A program made the translations under genes and the position numbers. Shown here one piece after another: positions 29,012 to 36,473 of a stretch of DNA of 64,000 bases. How positions within the stretch are numbered: the first letter of the stretch is position 1; every line of letters begins with the position of its first letter. Below the pieces are notes generated by a model. It did no database searches, had not been told where the DNA came from, and saw only the letters and a program-made list of their open reading frames with translations. The DNA lies in the NCBI GenBank assembly GCA_003574785.1, contig QORU01000001.1, positions 558,001 through 622,000 of the forward strand, written 5' to 3'. Source of the stretch: Taklimakanibacter deserti (GTDB lineage: Bacteria > Pseudomonadota > Alphaproteobacteria > Rhizobiales > Aestuariivirgaceae).

Positions 29012-30175
29012 TCATCTGACGGCATAACGGAAGCCCAGCGCACAGGCGAGGAGCAGCACGCCACACGCCGCGGTGAGAGCGAGGACGGGCGCAAAGCCTG
29101 AGCCCTGATCATAGAGCGCGCTCATTATGGGAATGGCCGCCGCGCTGTCGACGAAGCCGACGAAATAGCTGATGCCATAGGCGCGTGCCCGCAAGTGCCC
29201 GGGCACGAACCGCGCCACGATGGCGTCGTCGACGACCACCTGGCCGTAGATCGCCGCCATGGTCAGCGCCAGGCCGACAAGGAGCAGGGGACCCGTCGAG
29301 AGCCACGCCAGTGCCAGGCCGGTGAGCTGAAGCCCGGCAAGGGCGACGAATAAGGAGGTGAGCGGCAGACGGTCGACGAGACGGCCGATGGCGAGTTGCA
29401 TGAGCGTGCCGCAGACCAGGATGATGGTCGCAAGTGCTCCGGTTCCGATCAGCGGCAATTCGCTGTCAAACTGCTCGTCGACGATCTTGGGCAAGGCCAC
29501 GGTGACGATGGTGTAGGTCATGCCGCCGGCGATGAAGGCAAGGATGACGACACACGCCGCGAGGATGGGGCTTTTCACCGCGAGGCCAGGCGAAGAAGCC
29601 GTCGTCGCGCGCGCCTCTCCGACGGTTGATGAGCGGCGCATCGTAACGATGAATAGAATGCCGAGGGTCAAGGCCGCCATGCCCGGACCGATGAACGCCC
29701 AACGCCAGCCGAAAGCCCATGCGAAAAAGGCCGTCCCCGCGGCGGCCAGCGCGGCGCCGATATTACCGCAGACTCCATTGACGGCGAGATCCTGCCCGAG
29801 GCGTGAAGAAGTGGAGGCAAGAAGGGTGAGCCCGACCGGATGATAGATGGCTCCGGCGGCGCCGAGGAGCAGCAGCCCGAGGCCGAGCATGAGCCATGTC
29901 GCCGATGCCGCAATGAAAAAGCAGGCCAGTCCGGTGCAGATGAAGAAGACGGCGAGAAGGCGCTCCGCGCCCACGATATTCACCAACCACCCAACGGGAA
30001 GCGACAGCACGCCAAAGGCGACGAAGCAGCCCGTCGCGAGCGGGATCAGTTCGCCATAGTCGAGCTTCCATTCGGCGCCGATCGCGAGCACGGCGGTCGG
30101 AAAGATCAGGATCGCATAATGGACGAGCGCATGGGCGGCATTGACGAAAAGGATGGTGCGGCGGGTGTCGGTCAT
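29012..30175 (-). CDS. MFS transporter resembling fosmidomycin-resistance (FSR) exporters
   Basis: The 387-residue product has twelve predicted spans. HALVHYAILIFPTAVLAIG in span 1 and GAAGAIYHPVGLTLL in the fourth or fifth span are like the FSR group of drug exporters. The ATG at 30175 is used because the longer frame upstream runs across the divergent promoter and has no membrane character. It is divergent from the AraC-type gene, with 87 bases between starts, so that regulator probably controls it. The substrate is unknown. Confidence 0.88.
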   Translation of the reverse strand: MTDTRRTILFVNAAHALVHYAILIFPTAVLAIGAEWKLDYGELIPLATGCFVAFGVLSLPVGWLVNIVGAERLLAVFFICTGLACFFIAASATWLMLGLGLLLLGAAGAIYHPVGLTLLASTSSRLGQDLAVNGVCGNIGAALAAAGTAFFAWAFGWRWAFIGPGMAALTLGILFIVTMRRSSTVGEARATTASSPGLAVKSPILAACVVILAFIAGGMTYTIVTVALPKIVDEQFDSELPLIGTGALATIILVCGTLMQLAIGRLVDRLPLTSLFVALAGLQLTGLALAWLSTGPLLLVGLALTMAAIYGQVVVDDAIVARFVPGHLRARAYGISYFVGFVDSAAAIPIMSALYDQGSGFAPVLALTAACGVLLLACALGFRYAVR

Positions 30176-30262
30176 TGTCGTGGGTCCGAGGGCAGTTGCA
30201 CGCACCGTACTTGGCCCGATATAAAGGATGGGGCCAAAGAGGGGATAATTCGGGCCAATTGC

Positions 30263-30889
30263 ATGGATGATTTCGAGCTGGGCACGCGCCTCGTCACGAT
30301 CCATGCCCAGCCTTATGCGGATGGCGAGCACACCGGCTGGCACCGTCATGTACGCGGACAGATACTCACAGCTTCCGAGGGGCTGATGGTCGCGACGACC
30401 GAGCTCGGCGCCTGGTATGTGCCGACCGGCCATGCGCTATGGATCCCGCCCGGTCTCGAGCACGATGTCGCCATGCGGGGCGCGGTGACGATGCGCAGCG
30501 CCTATGTGGAGAGCGCTGCCGCGGCGAGCCTTCCCTCAAGCTGCAAGGTCATCGTCACCTCGGCCTTGCTGGCGGCGGCGATCGAGGCGCTCGCGTTGGA
30601 ATCCGCTCGTTATGCCGAGCACGATCGCGGCGGCCATCTCGCCGCGCTCATCGTCGATGAGGTCGCCCATGCGGCAGACGCAAGCCTCGCTCTGCCGATG
30701 CCGCGCGATGCCCGGCTGGTCCGCCTCTGCAACGCCATCCTGGCCCGAGGCGAGCGCCGCGGACTTGACGGCTGGGCCGAACATATCGGCATGAGCCGGC
30801 GCAGCCTCACGCGCCATTTCCGCGCCGAAACAGGTTTGTCGCTTCTCGCCTGGCGCAAGCGGGCCGCGGAGCTTGCCAGCCTCAGCTAG
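30263..30889 (+). CDS. AraC-type regulator, C-terminally shortened
   Basis: The 208-residue product has a cupin sensor part (about residues 10-95; GWHRHVRGQILTASEGLM and WIPPGLEHDV) and the first helix-turn-helix of an AraC DNA-binding domain (GLDGWAEHIGMSRRSLTRHF). Family members are usually about 250-270 residues. Here the frame stops just after ETGLSLLAWRKR, so the second helix-turn-helix is missing. The stop overlaps the end of the convergent HisD-like gene. It may be a weak or dominant-negative regulator, or a decayed one. Confidence 0.8.
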   Translation: MDDFELGTRLVTIHAQPYADGEHTGWHRHVRGQILTASEGLMVATTELGAWYVPTGHALWIPPGLEHDVAMRGAVTMRSAYVESAAAASLPSSCKVIVTSALLAAAIEALALESARYAEHDRGGHLAALIVDEVAHAADASLALPMPRDARLVRLCNAILARGERRGLDGWAEHIGMSRRSLTRHFRAETGLSLLAWRKRAAELASLS

Positions 30890-32211
30890 TTCTTCAGGAG
30901 GTTCCGGCGCAGCTCCGACACCGCATTGGCATGCGCATCGAAGCCTTCATATTTGGCAATGATGCGGGCATGGGGGGCCAGCCTCTCATAGCCTTCGCGC
31001 GTCACCTGGCCGATCGAGGTGCGCTTCATGAAATCGAACACCGACAGCGGCGAAGCGGTCTTGGCCCAGCCGCCCGTCGGCAGCACGTGGTTAGGGCCGA
31101 GCACGAAATTGCCGAGCGTCGAAGGCGTATATTCGCCGAGCAAAATCTCGCCGGCATTCTTGAACGAGCCGAGCCAGGCCATGGGCTCGCGGCTCATGAT
31201 CTGCAGATGCTCCGGCGCATAGTCGTTGATGAAAGCGATAGCGCTTTCGGCATCGGGGCAAAGCATGATGCCGCCTTGCGGGCCTTGGAGCACGGCCTCG
31301 GCATAGCCCACACGCTCGGCGCTCATTTCCTTGAAGAACCCGGGCAGGGCCGCAAGCGCCGCCGCGACGACCCGGGCATCGGGCGTGACCAGCCAGGCGG
31401 ATGAATCGGCGCCATGCTCGGCCTCGATCAGGAGATCGAGCGCACAGAGCCGGCCGTCCACTGTGCCATCGGCGAAGATGATGCTCTCGCTGGGGCCCGC
31501 GGGCGGGCCGGTGTCGATGAGATCGGCGACGAGGCGCTTGCCGGCGACGACCCAGGGGCTGCCAGGACCCACGATCTTGGCGCATCTGGGCACGCTCTCG
31601 GTGCCATAGGCGACGGCGGCGACCGCCTGGGCGCCGCCGCATTTGAAGATCCGCGAGACGCCAGCCGCCTCGGCGGCGACGAGGGTCGCGTCATCGATAT
31701 TGCCGTCGGGGCCGGGCGGGGTGACGATGACAATCTTCTCGACGCCCGCGACCTTGGCCGGGATGCAGGTCATCATCACCGTGCTTGGAAACGAGCCCTT
31801 GCCCCTCGGCACATAGCAGGCGACCGAAGGAATGGGCGTCATCCGGTCGCCGGCGAAGGCGCCAGGGCTCACCTCATGCAGCCACATCTCCTCAGGCTTC
31901 TGGTCCTCATGGAAGCGGGTGATGTTCCGGGCCGCGAAAGCGATGGCCTCGATGAGGTCGGGCGCCAGAGTTTTCCGCGCGCGGATGAAATCTTCACGAG
32001 TCGCGGCGAGCCTGTCGGCCGTCACCGGCGCCTTGTCGAACTGGCGAGTGAAGCGGGCGAGGGCCTCATCGCCTTCCTCGGCGACGGCGGCGACGATGGG
32101 CTCGACCTTCTCGAGATAGGGCCCGAGGTCGCTTTCGGTGCGCTTGAGGCAGCGCTCGCGCTCTTCCGGCGAAAGCTCGGCCAGCTTTACGATATTGACG
32201 GACGCCGTCAT
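30886..32211 (-). CDS. Histidinol-dehydrogenase paralogue with altered metal ligands
   Basis: The 441-residue product is HisD-like from end to end, with the glutamate-histidine base pair (APEHL, E334 and H335), GPNHVLPT (H375) and AHANAV (H427). Compared with E. coli HisD, zinc ligand Q259 is replaced by E263 and zinc ligand D360 by N368; H262 (here H266) and H419 (H427) are kept. This pattern suggests a paralogue acting on another alcohol, for example the HpsN-type sulfopropanediol dehydrogenases, rather than histidine synthesis. It is co-transcribed with YkgJ and LysR genes and no his genes are near. Confidence 0.85.
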   Translation of the reverse strand: MTASVNIVKLAELSPEERERCLKRTESDLGPYLEKVEPIVAAVAEEGDEALARFTRQFDKAPVTADRLAATREDFIRARKTLAPDLIEAIAFAARNITRFHEDQKPEEMWLHEVSPGAFAGDRMTPIPSVACYVPRGKGSFPSTVMMTCIPAKVAGVEKIVIVTPPGPDGNIDDATLVAAEAAGVSRIFKCGGAQAVAAVAYGTESVPRCAKIVGPGSPWVVAGKRLVADLIDTGPPAGPSESIIFADGTVDGRLCALDLLIEAEHGADSSAWLVTPDARVVAAALAALPGFFKEMSAERVGYAEAVLQGPQGGIMLCPDAESAIAFINDYAPEHLQIMSREPMAWLGSFKNAGEILLGEYTPSTLGNFVLGPNHVLPTGGWAKTASPLSVFDFMKRTSIGQVTREGYERLAPHARIIAKYEGFDAHANAVSELRRNLLKN

Positions 32212-32585
32212 CTTTCGATGTGATAGGTGGTCGAGACGTAGGTCTCGTCTTCCTGGGCGTTACGCTCGAAAGCGAGGAAGTCCCAATAGCCGCAATTGTC
32301 CTTGCCGGGAAAATCGCGGCAGGCCCAGGGCCTCGCCTCATAGATGGTGCAGCGGCGCGCCTCGGTGTCGAAGAATTGGCAGATGCGGCCGTAATATTTG
32401 TCCTTCTTGCGCCGCATCACGCGCTTGTAGCCGTGCGAGGACTTGAAGAACTTCTTCTCCGCCTTTTCGAGCGGCAGGTCGAAATGCTTGGCGATGCGCG
32501 CCGCATCGCGGTCCTTCACCTCGATCACCGGATAGGAGCAGCAGTAGCCGGGGCACTTCAGGCAGTCATATTTCTTTCTGGGCAT
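32208..32585 (-). CDS. YkgJ-family cysteine-cluster protein
   Basis: The 125-residue product begins MPRKKYDCLKCPGYCCSY, giving the C-x2-C-x3-CC cluster (C8, C11, C15, C16) of the YkgJ/UPF0153 family, thought to bind zinc or iron. Further cysteines occur in RICQFFD, RRCTIYEARPWACRDFPG and NCGYW. It overlaps the HisD-like start by four bases and begins 3 bases after the LysR gene, so the three form one operon. Its biochemical role is not established. Confidence 0.88.
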   Translation of the reverse strand: MPRKKYDCLKCPGYCCSYPVIEVKDRDAARIAKHFDLPLEKAEKKFFKSSHGYKRVMRRKKDKYYGRICQFFDTEARRCTIYEARPWACRDFPGKDNCGYWDFLAFERNAQEDETYVSTTYHIER

Positions 32586-32588
32586 GGC

Positions 32589-33515
32589 TTACTTCTTTGC
32601 AGATGCGCTTTTGATGCTCGCAAACTTCCGCTGGGTCTCGGCCATCTCGGCCTGCAGCCATTCGCGGAAGGCGCGCGCCGGGGCCGACTCCTTCGAACCC
32701 TTGGCGCGCACGATGAAGTAGCCGCCATGGTCTCTGATGTCGAGAGCAAAGGGGCGCATGAGCCGGTCCTCGAGCATGGCATCGGTGCACAGGATCATGT
32801 CGCCGAGCGCGAAGCCCTGGCCGGCTTCCGCCGCCTCGATGGCGAGATGGCCCTGGAACACGGTGCCGCGCCAGTCCTCCACGCCCTTGATGCCGGCGGC
32901 CGCGAGCCAATCGGTCCAATATTGCTTGCGGCTCTCATGCAGCAGATTGTAGTTCGCGAGATCAGCGGGGACGAGCGGCCCTGCATCCTTGATGAGCCGC
33001 GGGCTGCAGACCGGAAAGATATCGACATCGGAGATGAGCTTCTGGATCTCGACATCGGCCCAGCGACCCAGCCCGTAGCGGATGCCGAGATCGGCCTTGT
33101 CGGAGCGGAAATCGACCAGCCGGTTGTCGGGATCGATATTGAGCTCGATATCGGGATGGAGGTCGTTGAAGCGCCCGAGCCTGGGGACGAGCCAGCGCGA
33201 GGCGATCGAGGGCTCGACCGAGACATTGAGGCTCCTGACCGTGCCCTGAGCCGCCGCATCGCGGGTCGCTTCCGCCATATTGTCGAAGAGGGGGGTCAGC
33301 CGGCTGCCGAAGCGCCGGCCGGCATCGGTCAGGACGACGCCCCGGCCGGTGCGGGAGAAAAGCTCGGTGCCGAGCCATTCTTCCAATTCGCGGATATGGC
33401 GGCTGATCGCGGCATGGGTGACGAAAAGCTCCTCCGCCGCCGCCGTGAAGCTTTCATGGCGGGCGGCGGCCTCGAAGGCCCGTAGCGCATTCAGCGAGGG
33501 CAGGCGCCGCGCCAT
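32589..33515 (-). CDS. LysR-family regulator, GcvA-like
   Basis: The 308-residue product has the N-terminal winged helix LPSLNALRAFEAAARHESFT and AEELFVTHAAISRHIRELE, and an effector domain (about residues 95-300) ending in the GcvA-like pattern RAFREWLQAEM. It starts the operon with the YkgJ and HisD-like genes. It is divergent from a small gene (33637), leaving 121 bases where a LysR site (T-N11-A) could lie. The inducer is unknown. Confidence 0.92.
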   Translation of the reverse strand: MARRLPSLNALRAFEAAARHESFTAAAEELFVTHAAISRHIRELEEWLGTELFSRTGRGVVLTDAGRRFGSRLTPLFDNMAEATRDAAAQGTVRSLNVSVEPSIASRWLVPRLGRFNDLHPDIELNIDPDNRLVDFRSDKADLGIRYGLGRWADVEIQKLISDVDIFPVCSPRLIKDAGPLVPADLANYNLLHESRKQYWTDWLAAAGIKGVEDWRGTVFQGHLAIEAAEAGQGFALGDMILCTDAMLEDRLMRPFALDIRDHGGYFIVRAKGSKESAPARAFREWLQAEMAETQRKFASIKSASAKK

Positions 33516-33636
33516 AGGGTGTCCTGTAAGTTTTCCTTACAGGTAGCGTAGGATAATGCCGTTTGTGATGCAAGTGCGAATTGACTATCTTCCAACCATC
33601 CAAGGAATTACCGAGACGAAAGAAAGGAGATTGGTC

Positions 33637-33780
33637 ATGAACTGGATTTTTGAAGCTTATTCAAATGTTTACAACGCGGCCATGATGCAGGACCAGTCCC
33701 GCCCGAGCCATATTGCAACTGCGAAGAACAGCACCGAATCGAAGCGCTTCACCCTGTTCAAGCCCTTCCTTAACGGCTGA
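33637..33780 (+). CDS. Putative 47-residue small protein
   Basis: ATG at 33637 follows AAAGGAGA at a good spacing. The product starts MNWIFEAYSNVYNAAMMQDQ and ends with KRFTLFKPFLNG, with an amphipathic N-terminal part. The open frame extends upstream to 33556, but the ribosome site favours the inner start. A nine-pair hairpin follows 20 bases after the stop. I know no family for it. It is divergent from the LysR gene and may be its target. Confidence 0.5.
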   Translation: MNWIFEAYSNVYNAAMMQDQSRPSHIATAKNSTESKRFTLFKPFLNG

Positions 33781-33799
33781 TCTTCTAGACAAGTCTCGA

Positions 33800-33823
33800 C
33801 ATGGCCGGTCGCGCCCGGCCATG
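33800..33823 (+). terminator. Hairpin after the 47-residue gene
   Basis: CATGGCCGG (33800-33808) pairs with CCGGCCATG (33815-33823) around TCGCGC. Only a broken T run follows (AAGTTTC). It is a weak terminator or a 3' stabiliser. Confidence 0.45.
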
Positions 33824-33897
33824 AAGTTTCAGCGGCCTAACGCGCATCTCGGCCAAGTGGGATTACTTCGCCGGGAGGATGCGCGCCAGTCAATATT

Positions 33898-33946
33898 GGA
33901 GCAAATCCTTATCGCCAAAGTCTGCAACTTTGGCGGGATTTGCTCC
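33898..33946. repeat. Palindromic repeat with TTAT bulge, copy 1
   Basis: GGAGCAAATCC (33898-33908), bulge TTAT, CGCCAAAGT (33913-33921), loop CTGCA, ACTTTGGCG (33927-33935), GGATTTGCTCC (33936-33946). Both stems are perfect. The same layout occurs at 45355 and 46257. It ends 2 bases from the stop codon of the Rid-family gene and may act as its 3' structure. Confidence 0.85.
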
Positions 33947-33948
33947 GG

Positions 33949-34344
33949 CTACTTGCCTGGGGCCGCAGCTATGACGGTGACCTCCATCACCAGCCGGGGA
34001 TCGGCGAGCCCTGCGACCACCAGAAGCGTCGCCGCCGCCTTGTGGCCCTTCAGAACCTCATCGCGAACCTGCCGGTAAAGCCCGACCTGCGAGCGGTCGG
34101 TGATGAAGACCCGCGCATCCACGATATTGCGATGGTCCATGCCGGCGGCCTTCAGGATGCCCAGCACATTGCCCCAGGCGAGGCGGTGCTGCTCTTCGGC
34201 GCTTTCCGGGATCTTGCCCGTGGCGGGATCGGCACCGACCTGGCCGGCAACGAAGAGATGACGTGTCCCAGTCGCGACCTCGATCGCCTGGGCGTAGTTG
34301 GAAAAAGGTTTGGGAGCGGCGTCGGTCGCGATTTCTTTCAGCAT
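33949..34344 (-). CDS. Rid-family (YjgF) protein lacking the RidA arginine
   Basis: The 131-residue product has the Rid fold: FVAGQVGADPATGKI, WGNVLGILKAAG and a C-terminal VMEVTVIAA strand. RidA hydrolyses reactive enamines with an arginine (R105 in E. coli, in PARS). In the best hand alignment that position is A105 (KAAATLLVV), so RidA-type deaminase activity is unlikely. The ATG at 34344 has AGAGGT upstream; the frame continues to 34611, but through the transposon end and without homology. The transposon lies 39 bases upstream of its start. Confidence 0.88.
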   Translation of the reverse strand: MLKEIATDAAPKPFSNYAQAIEVATGTRHLFVAGQVGADPATGKIPESAEEQHRLAWGNVLGILKAAGMDHRNIVDARVFITDRSQVGLYRQVRDEVLKGHKAAATLLVVAGLADPRLVMEVTVIAAAPGK

Positions 34345-34373
34345 GGGGACCTCTTTTGGGGAAAGGCGCACTA

Positions 34374-34382
34374 TAGCGCTTG
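34374..34382. repeat. Left target-site duplication of the transposon
   Basis: TAGCGCTTG, repeated exactly at 36343-36351 on the other side of the element. The family usually makes 8-bp duplications; the ninth base may be chance or terminal ambiguity. Confidence 0.85.
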
Positions 34383-34408
34383 CGTGTTTATCCCTTGACA
34401 GCAAGTAG
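34383..34408 (+). repeat. Left terminal inverted repeat
   Basis: 26 bases beginning CGTGTTTATCCCTTGAC and ending CAAGTAG. It differs from the inverted right end at two adjacent bases (AG against GA). Confidence 0.9.
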
Positions 34409-34419
34409 GAACATGCAAG

Positions 34420-35445
34420 ATGATAGAGGTCCATCCTTCTTTCGTCTTTGGGCCAGAAATGCGTATCAAAAATGTCGATGCCGTTCGAGAGGGCATTGTC
34501 TACATCGGCACTGAAGCTAACGGGCAATTTAGCCCCAATGGAACGGGATTCATCGTTAGCCACCCACTGGAGGAAAGCTATCGGATCCTTTTCGTCATAA
34601 CAGCCGCTCACGTAGTCAAAGAGATAGCTGGCGACACGATTTATGTGCGCCTCAACAGAAAATCGGGGGGAGCGGAGTCAATTCCGATCCACGAAAAGAA
34701 GATTCTTGAGTGGAGCGCCAATGACGTTGCAATCTTCCCGCTCAACATTGGCGCTGATGTGTACCACTATCGAGCCCTGAATTTCGATGAACGGCAGCTT
34801 AAGCACGCACAGGCCCTCTTTGAGGGCATTTCTTATGGCGATGACGTTTATGCGGTCGGCCTTTACACATCGCACTATGGTTTAACCAAAAATATTCCGG
34901 TCGTGAGAAGCGGCCATGTTGCGCTCTTACCTGGAGAGGAACCTGTAAGAGGCCCTGAGGGCAATTATCTAGACGCGTATCTAGTCGAATTGAGAACGAT
35001 TGCCGGGTTAAGTGGATCGCCGGTTTTTCTTAATCCACCACAGATGCGATCCAGAGATGGCAAGGTAGAACACCTTGAGGGTGACCACTACCTACCTATT
35101 GGCGTCCTAATAGGCTATCATGTTGTCGAGAGTAAGCAGGATCAGGTTCTCGTGCCACAGTGGCAGACAAGCGACCCTGACGCCGATCCGCCCGCCTCGC
35201 TAAGTCTGGACGAACGGAACACAGGCTTTGGGGTGGTGGTCCCGATAGAGAAGGTTTTCGAGATGATTAAGAACATGGAACCGGCGCTCAAAGCGGCGCT
35301 TGAAAGGCACAAAAGCCAGTCCAGATTTAGACCCGCTTCCGCTTCCGGTGTGGCCCCTCCCGACAGCGGCGAGAACCCCACTCACCGAGAGGATTTCAAT
35401 CGTCTGCTAGACGCGGCAGTGCAAAAGCCGAAACAAGACCCTTGA
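34420..35445 (+). CDS. Trypsin-like serine protease, transposon passenger
   Basis: The 341-residue product has a chymotrypsin-fold pattern: H64 in FVITAAHVV, D102 in SANDVAIFPL and S198 in IAGLSGSPVF, giving a plausible catalytic triad. There is no signal peptide, so it should be cytoplasmic. After the protease part (to about residue 285) comes a polar C-terminal tail. Base use is less GC-rich than in the neighbours. AGGA lies 9 bases before the ATG. It could aid the element, defend the host or act on host proteins; none of this is shown. Confidence 0.82.
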   Translation: MIEVHPSFVFGPEMRIKNVDAVREGIVYIGTEANGQFSPNGTGFIVSHPLEESYRILFVITAAHVVKEIAGDTIYVRLNRKSGGAESIPIHEKKILEWSANDVAIFPLNIGADVYHYRALNFDERQLKHAQALFEGISYGDDVYAVGLYTSHYGLTKNIPVVRSGHVALLPGEEPVRGPEGNYLDAYLVELRTIAGLSGSPVFLNPPQMRSRDGKVEHLEGDHYLPIGVLIGYHVVESKQDQVLVPQWQTSDPDADPPASLSLDERNTGFGVVVPIEKVFEMIKNMEPALKAALERHKSQSRFRPASASGVAPPDSGENPTHREDFNRLLDAAVQKPKQDP

Positions 35446-36277
35446 ACATGCCATCGTGCGATGAGCGGTGATTGTAGCGGTAGTTAAATTCCGCCGCATA
35501 CTTCCACAGGTGCTTGCCTGAGATATGGACATGCGTTCCCAGAACAGCGCGCTTGAAGTGTCCCCAATGTCCTTCAATCGTGTTCGTGTGATGAATGCCG
35601 CGCACGTATTCTTTGTGCTTGTGCTCGACAACGCCATGAGTGTAGGTGCGCCCTAGATTGCCGTAGCCGCGCCAAGCGTCGCTGCTAATCGTGCTACCCC
35701 AAGTCACGTTCTCAAGAATGATAGGCTCAAGAGTGTAGGAGCTTTCATCAGGAACGGGGCCAGCGCGAAGTTTGCCACCGCGCTCCACCATGCCGAACAG
35801 GGCGGACTTGCGGGAACGGTGACGGCCTGAGCCATGCCCCGTCACCTTTCCGCCGATCAGAGTTTCGTCAACTTCAACATGGCCGGATAGAGGGCCACGG
35901 TAGTCCGCGCTCGCCATCAGCTTGCGAAGCTCGTGGCAGATGCGCCAAGCGGTCTTATAGGTGACGCCGGTTTGGCGCTGTACTTCCTTGGCCGCGACGC
36001 CGTGGCGGGTGCTGGTCATTAGGTACATGGAAAAGAACCAGATCGTCAGTTTGGTGGGCGACTTGTGGAAGATCGAACCAGCGCAGGGGTAAATATGGTG
36101 GCCGCAATCCTTGCAGGCGAACGCCCGGCGATTGGTCATCAGGTGGAAGGTGGTCTCGGTCCCGCAAGAGGGGCAAACGATCTCGGTCCCGCCGTGGCGG
36201 ATTTCCATGAGCTTACGAAGGCAGGCTTCATCGTCCGGGTATTCGGTCTGGAACTGCTTGAAGGTGTACTTTGCCAT
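35396..36277 (-). CDS. IS1595-family transposase (ISXO2-like)
   Basis: The product (293 residues) has an N-terminal zinc ribbon (CPSC and CKDC), a helical part (VTYKTAWRICHELRKLM) and a DDE-type core: VEVDETLIGG, SSDAWRGY and the H-x-NTIEGHWGHFKR end, which fit the DDN/DDE pattern of this family. The start at 36277 is preferred to the in-frame ATG at 36283 because AGGGG abuts the latter. No frameshift is seen, so it may be active. Confidence 0.92.
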   Translation of the reverse strand: MAKYTFKQFQTEYPDDEACLRKLMEIRHGGTEIVCPSCGTETTFHLMTNRRAFACKDCGHHIYPCAGSIFHKSPTKLTIWFFSMYLMTSTRHGVAAKEVQRQTGVTYKTAWRICHELRKLMASADYRGPLSGHVEVDETLIGGKVTGHGSGRHRSRKSALFGMVERGGKLRAGPVPDESSYTLEPIILENVTWGSTISSDAWRGYGNLGRTYTHGVVEHKHKEYVRGIHHTNTIEGHWGHFKRAVLGTHVHISGKHLWKYAAEFNYRYNHRSSHDGMFKGLVSAFALPRLADD

Positions 36278-36316
36278 CGCCATCCCCTATTTACTGAGGG
36301 GATAATGGCATAGATG

Positions 36317-36342
36317 CTACTTGTCGTCAAGGGATAAACACG
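36317..36342 (-). repeat. Right terminal inverted repeat
   Basis: Inverted copy of the left end. On this strand it reads CGTGTTTATCCCTTGAC then GACAAGTAG. Confidence 0.9.
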
Positions 36343-36351
36343 TAGCGCTTG
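36343..36351. repeat. Right target-site duplication of the transposon
   Basis: TAGCGCTTG, identical to 34374-34382. Confidence 0.85.
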
Positions 36352-36357
36352 CTTTCG

Positions 36358-36372
36358 GAACATAAAGAGAAC
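36358..36372 (+). promoter_or_regulatory. LexA (SOS) box before ssb
   Basis: GAAC-ATAAAGA-GAAC fits the alphaproteobacterial LexA operator GAAC-N7-GAAC (GTTC-N7-GTTC read on the other strand) exactly. It lies 101 bases before the ssb start and only 6 bases beyond the transposon's right duplication, so the insertion just missed it. Confidence 0.75.
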
Positions 36373-36473
36373 ATATTTGCGGGGGATAAAAGTCGATCCG
36401 CAGTGGATCGGAAGACAGGTTTGGTGGATTGACCAGACCTGAGTTTAGTGCCCGGAAAGCAAGGAGAGCGGAT

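Larger units (their letters stand above)
34383..36342. mobile_element. IS1595-type transposon with a protease passenger gene
   Basis: A 1,960-bp element. The left terminal repeat (34383-34408) and the inverted right repeat (36317-36342) match at 24 of 26 bases and start CGTGTTTATCCCTTGAC. It is flanked by the 9-bp direct repeat TAGCGCTTG. Inside are two convergent genes: a trypsin-like protease starting 12 bases from the left repeat and an IS1595-type transposase. They overlap at their 3' ends by 50 bases. The sharp ends suggest a recent insertion between the Rid-family gene and ssb. Confidence 0.92.

Noticed and set aside
36429..36473. Fifteen extra N-terminal residues of SSB
   Set aside because: They do not match the family, and AAGGAGA stands directly before the inner ATG at 36474.
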